From contig CAITID010000140.1 in NCBI GenBank assembly GCA_903892335.1, positions 1 to 8,287 of the forward strand: a DNA stretch of 8,287 nucleotides. Reading direction: 5' to 3'. The DNA is from an uncultured Actinomycetes bacterium (GTDB taxonomy: Bacteria; Actinomycetota; Actinomycetes; Nanopelagicales; Nanopelagicaceae). Position numbers and translations under genes: made by a program. The notes under the pieces were generated by a model. The model did no database searches. It saw only the letters and a list, made by a program, of their open reading frames with translations, and was not told where the DNA came from. Every line of letters begins with the position of its first letter. The first letter of the stretch is position 1. Shown here one piece after another: positions 1 to 6,558 of the stretch.

Positions 1-1
1 A

Positions 2-1504
2 TTTTCAAAGGATCAAATATTTGAAAACTATCTAAATACTATTTACTTTGGTCGCGGCTCATATGGTGTGCAAACAGCATCTCAGGTTTACTTTGGAACC
101 ACAGTTGATAAATTAAATATCGCCCAAGCAGCCGTACTTGCTTCAATCTTGCGCAGCCCCGGTTTATATGATCCTGGCTTTAAAAAAGAGAACCTACCTA
201 GACTAGAAAACCGCTTCACCTATGTATTAGATGGCATGGTTGAACAAAAATGGTTAACTAAGGAACAGGCAAGCAAAGTTAAGTTTCCAGTAATAAACCC
301 ACGAATTACATCGGGTGCCTTAGCTGGACCAAAGGGATATGTGATCTCTTGGGTGGAGCGTGAGTTAAATAATCTTGGCTTTACCGATGAACAATTATTA
401 ATTGGTGGCTACATTATTAAAACCACTTTAGTTAAAGAGGCACAAGAGGCAGCAGTTGCTGCAGTAAATAAAGAGGCGCCGACACAAGCGCCAGAAAACT
501 TACATATTGGGCTCGTTTCGATAAAGCCAGGCACAGGTGAAATATTGGCGATGTATGGCGGTAAAGATTATTTAAAGTATCAATTTAATGCCGCAACTCA
601 AGGTATCGCATCCGGTGGTTCATCATTTAAACCATTTGCATTAGTTGCAGCACTAGAAGCTGGCATTCCATTAACTTCAGTTTGGGATGGGGATTCACCA
701 AAAGTTTATGATGATGGCATCGGACGTGCATATGTTGTAAATAACTATGGCGGTGAAGAGTGGGGCAAGGTCTCACTACTAACAGCAACTGAGCACTCAG
801 TAAATACGGTTTATGTACCACTTGGAATTAAAGCTGGCGTAGATAAGGTTGTAGATGTTGCAAGACGTGCCGGAATTCCAGAGTCAGTTGAGATGGTGGC
901 ATCTCCTTCTGTGACACTTGGTTCATCTAGCCCACATGTAATTGATTTAGCTAATGCTTACGCTACCTTTGCCGCACAAGGAATTTATGCAAAACCTTTT
1001 ATTATTAATGAAGTACAAGGTCCAAATAAAGGAATTTTGTATCAAGGCCGAATTCAAGCGCAGGAAGTATTTAGCAAAGATGTAATGGCTGATCTAACTT
1101 ATGCGTTGTATCGAACAACAGTTGCCGGAACTGGTGGAATTGTTGGCGCTCGCTTAGGTAGGCCATCGGCTGGAAAAACTGGAACATCAAATGACAACGC
1201 AGCAGCCTGGTATAACGGTTACACACCAGAAGTTGCCGCAAGTGTTGCCTTCTATCGCGATGATGCAACTCAATCATTAAATGGAATTGGCGGCCTAACC
1301 TCAGTAACCGGTGGCTCCTTCCCAGCACGTATCTGGGCAGCTTATGTAAAAGCGTATTTAGGGAAAGCACCAATTCAAGAATTCCCAGCACCAACAAATA
1401 TTGGTGGCACAGAACCAGTTGATTACATAAACGCTGTTCCAACCATGGATCCAGCATTAATTCCGCCTTCACCAACACCCACACCTAAAAAGAAAAAAAG
1501 TTAA
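2..1504 (+). CDS. Class A (bifunctional) penicillin-binding protein, C-terminal part, 5' end beyond window
   Basis: A bifunctional peptidoglycan synthase polymerises lipid II with a GT51 glycosyltransferase domain and cross-links stem peptides with a transpeptidase domain on the outer face of the membrane. The frame is open to the left edge. The first visible residues form the late GT51 motif (KDQIFENYLN, then YFGRGSYGVQTASQVYFG), so the GTG at 68 is an internal valine and not a start. GT51 ends near RFTYVLDGM. The transpeptidase triad is complete: SSFK with the acyl-enzyme serine at 620-622, SVN at 797-805, and KTGTS at 1175-1189. The 500 visible residues end in a Pro/Thr tract and four lysines, with no PASTA domain. 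The signal anchor and catalytic Glu of GT51 lie outside the window. The position ahead of a GT87 gene and rpsF matches mycobacterial ponA1, so it is probably the orthologue, but the symbol is left blank because the N-terminus is missing. Confidence 0.96.
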   Translation, partial: FSKDQIFENYLNTIYFGRGSYGVQTASQVYFGTTVDKLNIAQAAVLASILRSPGLYDPGFKKENLPRLENRFTYVLDGMVEQKWLTKEQASKVKFPVINPRITSGALAGPKGYVISWVERELNNLGFTDEQLLIGGYIIKTTLVKEAQEAAVAAVNKEAPTQAPENLHIGLVSIKPGTGEILAMYGGKDYLKYQFNAATQGIASGGSSFKPFALVAALEAGIPLTSVWDGDSPKVYDDGIGRAYVVNNYGGEEWGKVSLLTATEHSVNTVYVPLGIKAGVDKVVDVARRAGIPESVEMVASPSVTLGSSSPHVIDLANAYATFAAQGIYAKPFIINEVQGPNKGILYQGRIQAQEVFSKDVMADLTYALYRTTVAGTGGIVGARLGRPSAGKTGTSNDNAAAWYNGYTPEVAASVAFYRDDATQSLNGIGGLTSVTGGSFPARIWAAYVKAYLGKAPIQEFPAPTNIGGTEPVDYINAVPTMDPALIPPSPTPTPKKKKS

Positions 1505-1615
1505 GCCATAGCTCTGAAAAGTAAGTTCGCCTTAATATTAATTGCCTGTGCCTTAATCTCAGTTACAAAATTTAATCACTGTCGAAGTAATGATTTTCAA
1601 TCACCAGATAATTAT
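1505..1615 (+). other. In-frame N-terminal extension of the GT87 gene without a canonical start codon
   Basis: Codons 1505-1615 continue the GT87 frame upstream with no stop. They encode AIALKSKFALILIACALIS and then a polar stretch joining HACYTDIP. This is a Lys-flanked hydrophobic helix, as expected for the first membrane segment of a GT-C enzyme. No ATG, GTG or TTG occurs here in frame. The candidate starts are ATA 1508 and CTG 1514, four and ten bases after the stop of the preceding gene. No convincing Shine-Dalgarno is present beyond the A-rich tail of that gene. Reinitiation after the upstream stop, a mutated ATG, or a base error at 1510 would each explain it. Confidence 0.6.
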
Positions 1616-2668
1616 GTGCACGCTTGTTACACCGATATTCCAGCACTCTTTGGTGAGCGAGGATTAATTGATAACACCTGGCCATACTTATCAGCTAGTA
1701 ACGCTATCGAGTACCCACCAATAATTGGTTTAGGAAATTGGTTGATCTCCTTTCTGGTGCCAGCGGCTGATTCTTATCGCTGGTTCTTTGATTTAAATGT
1801 TTTGCTTTTAATTGGATGCTTTATCGCAATTGGATTTTTACTAAGAAAAATGAAACCAGAGCACGCCTACTTATTTCCATTAGCCCCGGCTGTGATCGCA
1901 TCATTATTTATAAATTGGGATCTTTGGGCAGTTATCACATTGCTGCTTTCAATCTACTACTTCGATCAAAAAAGATTTGATGCAAGTGCGATTGCTTTAT
2001 CAATCTCAATCTCGACTAAATTCTTTCCAATAGTTTTACTCCTTCCAATTGCAATTATTTTTTGGCGTAGCCAACAATTTAAGGCACTTCGCTCATATAT
2101 CTTCACAGTAACAATATTTTGGCTAGCAATAAACCTTCCAATAATCGCCACCTCTTTTGGTGGCTGGTGGCGCTTTTTTAAGTTAAATCTAGAGCGCGCT
2201 TCAGATTTTGGATCAATCTGGTTTGCTTTGGATATTTACGGTATTAATCTGCCGGTTTTAAATAACTTGTACTCACTTATTTCAGTCGCAGCATTTATTG
2301 GATTAGGCACCTGGTTATTTAAGTTAGGTAAAACTCCGACACTGGCAGAGATAGCATTTTTTCTAGTATTAATTTTTACAACACTAGCTAAGGTTTACTC
2401 ACCACAATATGTTTTATGGTTAACCCCGCTTGCAATAATTGCGATGAGCAAGAGTAAACAAATTTCCGCTTTTTGGATCTGGCAGGTTACTGAGATGATC
2501 TATCACTTAGCGATTTGGCAATACTTAGCGTTAAACCAAGGCGCAGAGTTTGGTTTACCAGCCGGTGGTTACGCCCTTGCTATTTTGATCCGGGTCGCAG
2601 GGATCAGCTGGTTTAGCTATAAATTAGCCTCAGAAATCCACGGATCACACGCATCAATTTCTCGCTGA
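1616..2668 (+). CDS. Polytopic membrane glycosyltransferase, GT87/DUF2029 family (Rv0051-like); true start probably upstream
   Basis: Proteins of this family are GT-C fold enzymes that use polyprenyl-phosphate sugars as donors (for example mycobacterial mannosyltransferase PimE); donor and acceptor here are unknown. The sequence has about ten hydrophobic helices and the motif KVYSPQYVLWLTPL (about 2392-2433), which I associate with actinobacterial DUF2029 proteins. The early segment HACYTDIPALF carries an Asp (1634-1636) in the place where GT-C enzymes keep the catalytic acidic residue, in the loop after the first helix. The coordinates use the first canonical start, GTG at 1616. That start puts this Asp at residue 7 and removes the first helix, so it is probably too short. 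The frame is open back to 1505 (see the separate entry). A start at ATA 1508 or CTG 1514 would give about 385 residues. The location between the penicillin-binding protein and rpsF matches M. tuberculosis Rv0051. Family call is firm; substrate is not. Confidence 0.85.
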   Translation: MHACYTDIPALFGERGLIDNTWPYLSASNAIEYPPIIGLGNWLISFLVPAADSYRWFFDLNVLLLIGCFIAIGFLLRKMKPEHAYLFPLAPAVIASLFINWDLWAVITLLLSIYYFDQKRFDASAIALSISISTKFFPIVLLLPIAIIFWRSQQFKALRSYIFTVTIFWLAINLPIIATSFGGWWRFFKLNLERASDFGSIWFALDIYGINLPVLNNLYSLISVAAFIGLGTWLFKLGKTPTLAEIAFFLVLIFTTLAKVYSPQYVLWLTPLAIIAMSKSKQISAFWIWQVTEMIYHLAIWQYLALNQGAEFGLPAGGYALAILIRVAGISWFSYKLASEIHGSHASISR

Positions 2669-2676
2669 CACCGCAG

Positions 2677-2722
2677 GCGGCTACCCTTAGCCCAACACCT
2701 GCTTCGGAAATTCCGTAGCCGC
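2677..2722 (+). promoter_or_regulatory. Hairpin leader of rpsF, candidate S6:S18-binding autoregulatory RNA
   Basis: GCGGCTAC at 2677-2684 is perfectly complementary to GTAGCCGC at 2715-2722, closing a 30-base loop. Inside, CC/GG (2685-2686 with 2706-2707) and AGC/GCT (2689-2691 with 2701-2703) can pair, leaving AAATTCC unpaired on the 3' side. CCG at 2713-2715 thus sits at the junction with the outer stem. Known rpsF leaders that bind the S6:S18 complex carry a conserved CCG in a bulge of just such a hairpin, by mimicry of the 16S rRNA site. There is no U-tract, so this is not a terminator. The Shine-Dalgarno (2732-2738) lies ten bases downstream. The assignment to the S6:S18 motif is inference from layout and the CCG. 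Confidence 0.6.
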
Positions 2723-2746
2723 TTTAGTCCAGAGGTGGTTTAAAAA

Positions 2747-3031
2747 ATGCGTCGTTATGAACTCATGGTCATTCTTGATCCTGATTTAGAAGAGAAGACA
2801 GTTGCACCAAGTCTTGAAACTTATCTAAAGATAATTAAAGATGGTGGCGGCAAGGTCGACAAACTTGATATCTGGGGTAAGCGCCGGATGTCCTTTGAAA
2901 TAAATAAAAAGGGCGAAGGTATTTACGCAGTTATTGATATGCACAGCGAGCCTGCACCAGTTAAAGAGTTGGATCGTCAACTTAATTTAAATGAGTCAGT
3001 TCTTCGCACCAAAGTTGTACGTCCAGAGTAA
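2747..3031 (+). CDS. rpsF: 30S ribosomal protein S6
   Basis: S6 binds 16S rRNA as a heterodimer with S18 in the platform of the small subunit. The 94-residue product begins MRRYELMVILDPDLEE and contains VDKLDIWGKRRMSFEINKK followed by the strand GIYAVIDM, the usual S6 ferredoxin-like core. Length is normal for the family. The ATG has a strong Shine-Dalgarno (GAGGTGG, 2732-2738) eight bases upstream. It is the first gene of the rpsF-ssb-rpsR-rplI operon and follows a hairpin leader that probably mediates feedback by S6:S18. Confidence 0.98.
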   Translation: MRRYELMVILDPDLEEKTVAPSLETYLKIIKDGGGKVDKLDIWGKRRMSFEINKKGEGIYAVIDMHSEPAPVKELDRQLNLNESVLRTKVVRPE

Positions 3032-3089
3032 AAGTCATCCCACGTAACTAATAAAGAACAAGCATCTAAAGCAGATAGGGGAAAAGGAA

Positions 3090-3581
3090 ATGGCAGCAGG
3101 CGATACCAATCTAACAATGATCGGAAATTTGGTTAACGATCCCGAGCTTCGCTTCACTCCATCAGGAGCAGCAGTAGCAAAGTTCACCGTTGCATCAACA
3201 CCGCGTTATTTAGATAAGACCACAAATGAGTGGAAAGATGGCGATAGCCTCTTTTTACAATGCCAGATCTGGCGCCAAGCAGCAGAAAATGTTGCTGAAT
3301 CTCTAACTCGTGGAATGCGAGTAATTGTTTCTGGACGTTTAAAGCAACGTTCATACGAAACTAAAGAGGGAGAAAAGCGCACCGTATTTGAAGTTGAAGT
3401 TGATGAGGTAGGTCCATCACTTCGCAATGCAACTGCAAAGGTTACGAAAACAACTCGTCAAGCAGGTACCGGTTACACCGCACCAGCTACCGAGACCGCA
3501 TCAGCTGAGGATCCATGGTCAGCCGCACCAGTAGGTGGCGGATGGTCTACGACTCCAAGTGATGATGCACCTCCGTTTTAA
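3090..3581 (+). CDS. ssb: Single-stranded DNA-binding protein
   Basis: SSB coats single-stranded DNA in replication, repair and recombination and recruits partner proteins through its acidic C-terminal tip. The 163-residue product has the OB fold in residues 1 to about 115 (NLTMIGNLVNDPELRFTPSG, then the actinobacterial segment with FLQCQIWRQAAENVAESL and RVIVSGRLKQRSYETKEG). A short Gly/Ala/Thr-rich linker follows, ending in DDAPPF, the partner-binding tip (DDxPF type). GGAAAAGGA upstream of the ATG provides the ribosome binding site. It is 58 bases after rpsF in the same operon. The linker is relatively short for an actinobacterial SSB, in keeping with a streamlined genome. Confidence 0.97.
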   Translation: MAAGDTNLTMIGNLVNDPELRFTPSGAAVAKFTVASTPRYLDKTTNEWKDGDSLFLQCQIWRQAAENVAESLTRGMRVIVSGRLKQRSYETKEGEKRTVFEVEVDEVGPSLRNATAKVTKTTRQAGTGYTAPATETASAEDPWSAAPVGGGWSTTPSDDAPPF

Positions 3582-3647
3582 ATAAAACCAACTAACAACC
3601 ATTCCTAACTTTTAAAAAAGCTAGGGCCCTAAAAAAGGAGCACCACA

Positions 3648-3935
3648 GTGGGAGCAAGAAGTAATAAGACGCTTAGAGAAAAACCTAAGCAATCTAAGGC
3701 AGCTGCTGCTGCGCTTAAGAAGTTTAAAAAGAAGCCATGTTCATTTTGTCGTGACAAAGTGAATTACATCGATTACAAAGATATTGCAACGCTTCGTAAA
3801 TACATCACCGATCGCGGCAAGATCCGCGCTCGCCGTATTACCGGTGCCTGCACAGAACATCAACGAGCAATCGCTGCCGCGGTAAAAAATAGCCGCGAGA
3901 TGGCACTGCTCCCTTACACCTCTACAGCTCGCTAA
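3648..3935 (+). CDS. rpsR: 30S ribosomal protein S18, zinc-ligand (C+) form
   Basis: S18 pairs with S6 in the 30S platform. The 95-residue product has a Lys-rich N-terminal extension and then the family core: CSFCRDKVNYIDYKD, LRKYITDRGKIRARRITG, and EHQRAIAAAVKNSREMALLPY. Cysteines 31, 34 and 68 plus His71 form a CxxC...CxxH set, marking the zinc-binding C+ version (like M. tuberculosis rpsR1), not the zinc-independent paralogue. The start is GTG, chosen because AGGAG (3636-3640) lies seven bases upstream and the next Met is near the end. It is 66 bases after ssb and 17 bases before rplI. Confidence 0.97.
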   Translation: MGARSNKTLREKPKQSKAAAAALKKFKKKPCSFCRDKVNYIDYKDIATLRKYITDRGKIRARRITGACTEHQRAIAAAVKNSREMALLPYTSTAR

Positions 3936-3952
3936 GGAAAGGGTTAACTAAA

Positions 3953-4402
3953 ATGAAATTAATTCTTACTCGCGAAGTATCAGGTCTTGGAAGTGCTGGC
4001 GATGTTGTAACTGTTAAAGATGGTTATGGCCGCAACTTTCTATTGCCTCGTGGCAATGCAATCCTTTGGACAAAGGGTGGCGAGGGTCAGATTGAAGGAA
4101 TTAAGCGAGCACGTTCTGCACGCGAGATTCGCGACCTTGATCATGCCAAGGAGATCAAAAACAAGCTTGAAGCAGCAAACATTGTTGTTAAGGTAAAGAT
4201 TGGCTCAACTGGCAGCATGTTTGGTTCAGTAACTGATAAAGATTTAGTTGCTGCAATTAAGACATCAACTGGTGAGACAGTTGATCGCCACAGCATCAAA
4301 CTTACAAAGCACATCAAAAAGGTGGGTAAGTACACCATCCGCATCGCACTTGAGTCTCAAGTAGTTGCAAATGTTCCAGTAAGTGTGGTCTCTGAAAAGT
4401 AA
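3953..4402 (+). CDS. rplI: 50S ribosomal protein L9
   Basis: L9 binds 23S rRNA at the base of the L1 stalk and reaches out of the large subunit, helping to hold frame. The 149-residue product has the N-terminal RNA-binding domain with the family signature (GSAGDVVTVKDGYGRNFLLP, then RGNAI), a long charged helix (about residues 45-75) and a C-terminal domain containing GSTGSMFGSVTDKDL. Length is typical. GGAAAGGG lies about ten bases upstream of the ATG. It is the last gene of the operon: an intrinsic terminator starts 15 bases after its stop. Confidence 0.98.
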   Translation: MKLILTREVSGLGSAGDVVTVKDGYGRNFLLPRGNAILWTKGGEGQIEGIKRARSAREIRDLDHAKEIKNKLEAANIVVKVKIGSTGSMFGSVTDKDLVAAIKTSTGETVDRHSIKLTKHIKKVGKYTIRIALESQVVANVPVSVVSEK

Positions 4403-4416
4403 GTGATAAAGAATTT

Positions 4417-4446
4417 AAAACCCCTCGTTTATTCGGGGGGTTTTTT
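4417..4446 (+). terminator. Intrinsic terminator of the rpsF-ssb-rpsR-rplI operon
   Basis: AAAACCCCTCG (4417-4427) pairs with CGGGGGGTTTT (4434-4444) around a six-base loop (TTTATT), with one G-U pair, giving an 11-bp stem. It runs straight into a T-tract (4441-4446). This is the clearest factor-independent terminator in the window and separates the ribosomal operon from dnaB. Confidence 0.93.
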
Positions 4447-4464
4447 ATTTGAGCCCAAGAAAAA

Positions 4465-4506
4465 GTATTCACAGCTATACACACAGCCATCCACAACTTA
4501 TCCACC
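4465..4506 (+). promoter_or_regulatory. Cluster of four DnaA-box-like nonamers upstream of dnaB
   Basis: Compared with the DnaA box TTATCCACA, four same-strand nonamers follow one another: GTATTCACA (4465-4473, 7 of 9), CTATACACA (4475-4483, 7 of 9), CCATCCACA (4487-4495, 7 of 9) and TTATCCACC (4498-4506, 8 of 9). Their starts are 10, 12 and 11 bases apart, so all would lie on one face of the helix. They lie between the rplI terminator and dnaB. DnaA control of dnaB, or a DnaA-titrating site, is inferred; only the last site is a close match. Confidence 0.45.
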
Positions 4507-4664
4507 GATAAATGGCAGTACTGCACAGCCTGCTTTCAAATACCTGTATTTTTGGTATCGCAGCAGTGCAATAAGGATTAAGTTTCGACCAAGGTAAGTA
4601 AGCGGCTCAAATTAGTTTTAAAAGGCCGTAATTGAGTGTCAGTGGCGGATGGGAGGCTTTGATT
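4507..4664 (+). promoter_or_regulatory. Presumed dnaB promoter and 5' leader region
   Basis: As an intrinsic terminator lies upstream, dnaB should have its own promoter between 4447 and 4650. I see no convincing -35/-10 pair. The stretch contains a 10-bp palindrome GCAGTACTGC (4515-4524) and an ATACC/GGTAT inverted repeat (4540-4544 with 4554-4558), either of which could be an operator or chance. The only short ATG frame (4512-4574, 20 codons) lacks a Shine-Dalgarno and is not called. Confidence 0.3.
4651..4656 (+). promoter_or_regulatory. Shine-Dalgarno that fixes the dnaB start
   Basis: GGGAGG lies eight bases before ATG 4665, whereas the in-frame TTG at 4632 has no purine-rich site at the right distance. 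This decides for the shorter protein beginning MSIAEFPNNN. Confidence 0.85.
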
Positions 4665-6065
4665 ATGAGTATCGCAGAGTTCCCAAATAACAACGCCCGC
4701 CGCAATAACAATCCAGCAGAGTTTGAACGTACTCCGCCACAAGATGTTATCGCTGAGCAATCTGTACTTGGTGGAATGTTGCTATCAAAGGATGCCATCT
4801 CAGAAGTTGTTGAAATTTTACGCGAACGTGATTTCTACCGTCCCGCCCACGAATTAATTTACGATGCAATTATTGATCTTTATTCACGTGGTGAGCCAGC
4901 AGATCCAGTTACCGTCTCCGCTGAATTAACAAAACGTGGCGACTTAACACGCGCAGGTGGTGCACCTTATTTACATACTTTAATTTCATCAGTTCCAACA
5001 GCAGCTAATGCAAGTTACTACGCAAAGATAATTCGCGAGCGCGCAATTATGCGCAGGTTAGTTGAGGCCGGTACAAAAATTGTGCAGCTTGGTTACACAG
5101 TTGAGGGCGAAGTCGATGATGCAGTTAACGCAGCACAAGCTGAAGTGCACGCCGTAACTGAGCGGCGCGCAGCTGAGGATTACATTCAATTATCAGAGTT
5201 ATTGCCAGCAGCATTTGATGAGATTGAAAAGATTTCATCCGGTGTAATGGGTGAGGGTGTTAAGAGTGGATTTAAAGATCTAGATGCATTAACTCATGGC
5301 TTCCACCCTGGAAATATGATTGTCCTTGCAGCACGTCCGGCAGTTGGTAAATCAACACTTGGTTTAGATATCGCGCGCTATGCCTCCATTCATAAAGGTG
5401 ATACCTCAGTTATTTTCTCACTTGAAATGTCACGCTCTGAAATCACGATGCGTATGTTGTCTGCTGAAGCTCGAGTTCCATTAAATAATATTCGCGCCGG
5501 CTCACTTACCGATGAAGAGTGGGCACGTATGGCCCGCCGTATGGGTGAGATTTCAGAGGCACCGATGTTTATTGATGATTCACCAAATCTTTCATTAATG
5601 GAGATCAGAGCAAAGGCACGTCGCCTAAAGCAACGCCACAATCTAAAGTTAATTGTGATTGATTACCTGCAACTTATGACCTCTGGCAAGCGGGTTGAAA
5701 ACCGTCAACAAGAAGTTTCTGAGTTCTCCAGGCAGTTAAAGTTATTAGCTAAAGAATTAAATGTTCCAGTAATTGCAATCTCGCAGTTAAACCGTTCGCC
5801 TGAGCAACGCTCTGATAAGAAACCAATGCTCTCTGATCTTCGTGAATCTGGCTCGATCGAGCAGGATGCAGATGTGGTTATCTTGCTACACCGCGATGAT
5901 CTATATGATCAACAAAATCGATCTGGTGAGGCCGACTTAATTGTTGCTAAACACCGAAATGGACCAACTCGCACAATTACCGTTTCAGCCCAACTTCACT
6001 TTGCTCGCTTTACTGACATGGCACCTTCTTATAGCTCACAAGAGAGCTATCCAAAGGAAAACTAG
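4665..6065 (+). CDS. dnaB: Replicative DNA helicase DnaB
   Basis: DnaB is the hexameric 5'-3' helicase that unwinds DNA at the replication fork and binds primase. The 466-residue product has the N-terminal helical domain (about residues 24-145, with QDVIAEQSVLGGMLL and YRPAHELIYDAI), a linker, and the RecA-like motor. The motor shows Walker A ARPAVGKST (223-231), FSLEMS with the probable catalytic Glu254, Walker B LIVIDYLQLM (Asp333), AISQLNRSPEQR, DLRESGSIEQDADVV and KHRNG near the C-terminus. There is no intein, unlike dnaB of M. tuberculosis. The start is ATG 4665 with GGGAGG upstream. A TTG at 4632 would add 11 residues (MSVSGGWEALI) but encodes the Shine-Dalgarno itself, so it is rejected. 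Convergent with the gene on the other strand; one base separates the stops. Confidence 0.98.
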   Translation: MSIAEFPNNNARRNNNPAEFERTPPQDVIAEQSVLGGMLLSKDAISEVVEILRERDFYRPAHELIYDAIIDLYSRGEPADPVTVSAELTKRGDLTRAGGAPYLHTLISSVPTAANASYYAKIIRERAIMRRLVEAGTKIVQLGYTVEGEVDDAVNAAQAEVHAVTERRAAEDYIQLSELLPAAFDEIEKISSGVMGEGVKSGFKDLDALTHGFHPGNMIVLAARPAVGKSTLGLDIARYASIHKGDTSVIFSLEMSRSEITMRMLSAEARVPLNNIRAGSLTDEEWARMARRMGEISEAPMFIDDSPNLSLMEIRAKARRLKQRHNLKLIVIDYLQLMTSGKRVENRQQEVSEFSRQLKLLAKELNVPVIAISQLNRSPEQRSDKKPMLSDLRESGSIEQDADVVILLHRDDLYDQQNRSGEADLIVAKHRNGPTRTITVSAQLHFARFTDMAPSYSSQESYPKEN

Positions 6066-6066
6066 T

Positions 6067-6558
6067 TTAAATCTCTTTTAATACTCCAGTTTTAACATCA
6101 TAAATTGCGCCAACAATCTCTAGCTCTTTTGGTAAAAATGGAAAGCTTTTAATTCTAGTTAAGTCAGATTTCAGTGCAGCGAGTTGATCCTTCACAGTTC
6201 TAATCTCAATGCTTCGAGTATCTAGACCACTGCGTTCCTTGATCGTCGCATGAATCTCTTCTTCACTGCCGCTAGCCATTTTGCAATCAGTATGTGGCAT
6301 AACTAGGACCCGCGAAACATTTAATAAGTGGGTAGCTAAAACCAAAGTTCGCAGTACATCCTCGGTTACTCGAGCTCCGGCGTTGCGAAGACTTTTCGCA
6401 TCTCCGGGCGCCATACCAACAATACGAAGTGGGTCAATCCGTGAATCCATACACGTAACAATTGCTAAACCTTTGCGCGCTTGTCCAGTTAAATCCTGAG
6501 CTTTAAAGTTTTTAACAAACTCTTTATTTGCAGAGAATAGATCGGCAAACCCGCTCAT
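6067..6558 (-). CDS. Beta-class carbonic anhydrase, small type
   Basis: It interconverts CO2 and bicarbonate in the cytoplasm, supplying bicarbonate to carboxylases or balancing pH. The 163-residue product has the beta-class zinc site: Cys36 in CMDSR (Asp38-Arg40 dyad), and His89 and Cys92 in HTDC. Also present are RNAGARVTEDVLRTLVLATHLL and the C-terminal strand EIVGAIYDVKTGVL. Length fits the short actinobacterial group (M. tuberculosis Rv1284 type). The ATG directly follows the TAG of the upstream transporter gene, and AGGAG inside that gene (6567-6571, minus strand) is eight bases away, so translation is probably coupled. Pairing with the transporter does not reveal a joint substrate. Which pathway uses the bicarbonate is not visible here. 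Confidence 0.95.
   Translation of the reverse strand: MSGFADLFSANKEFVKNFKAQDLTGQARKGLAIVTCMDSRIDPLRIVGMAPGDAKSLRNAGARVTEDVLRTLVLATHLLNVSRVLVMPHTDCKMASGSEEEIHATIKERSGLDTRSIEIRTVKDQLAALKSDLTRIKSFPFLPKELEIVGAIYDVKTGVLKEI

Noticed and set aside
68..70. GTG as the start of the penicillin-binding protein
   Set aside because: The frame is open to base 2 and the upstream residues (KDQIFENYLNTIYFGRGSYG) are a GT51 motif, so this is an internal valine.
627..1484. Minus-strand reading frames opposite the penicillin-binding protein
   Set aside because: They are shadows of the strong + strand gene, with composition dominated by His/Leu/Arg and no recognisable domain or ribosome binding site.
2677..2722. 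Hairpin before rpsF read as a terminator of the GT87 gene
   Set aside because: It has a large 30-base loop and no T-tract after the 3' arm; a regulatory leader fits better.
3622..3631. TAGGGCCCTA palindrome just before the rpsR ribosome binding site
   Set aside because: It has no loop, so it cannot form a good RNA hairpin, and no partner site is seen. The flanking CTTTT/AAAAG pairing is too weak to claim sequestration of the ribosome binding site.
4512..4574. 20-codon frame (MAVLHSLLSNTCIFGIAAVQ) before dnaB as a leader peptide
   Set aside because: It has no Shine-Dalgarno and no attenuator-like hairpin after it; probably chance.
4403..4597. Small + strand reading frame after rplI
   Set aside because: It reads through the intrinsic terminator and the DnaA-box-like cluster, has no Shine-Dalgarno, and its product resembles nothing I recognise.
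4632..4634. TTG as the dnaB start
   Set aside because: It has no ribosome binding site, and the added codons contain the Shine-Dalgarno of the ATG at 4665; DnaB homology begins later.
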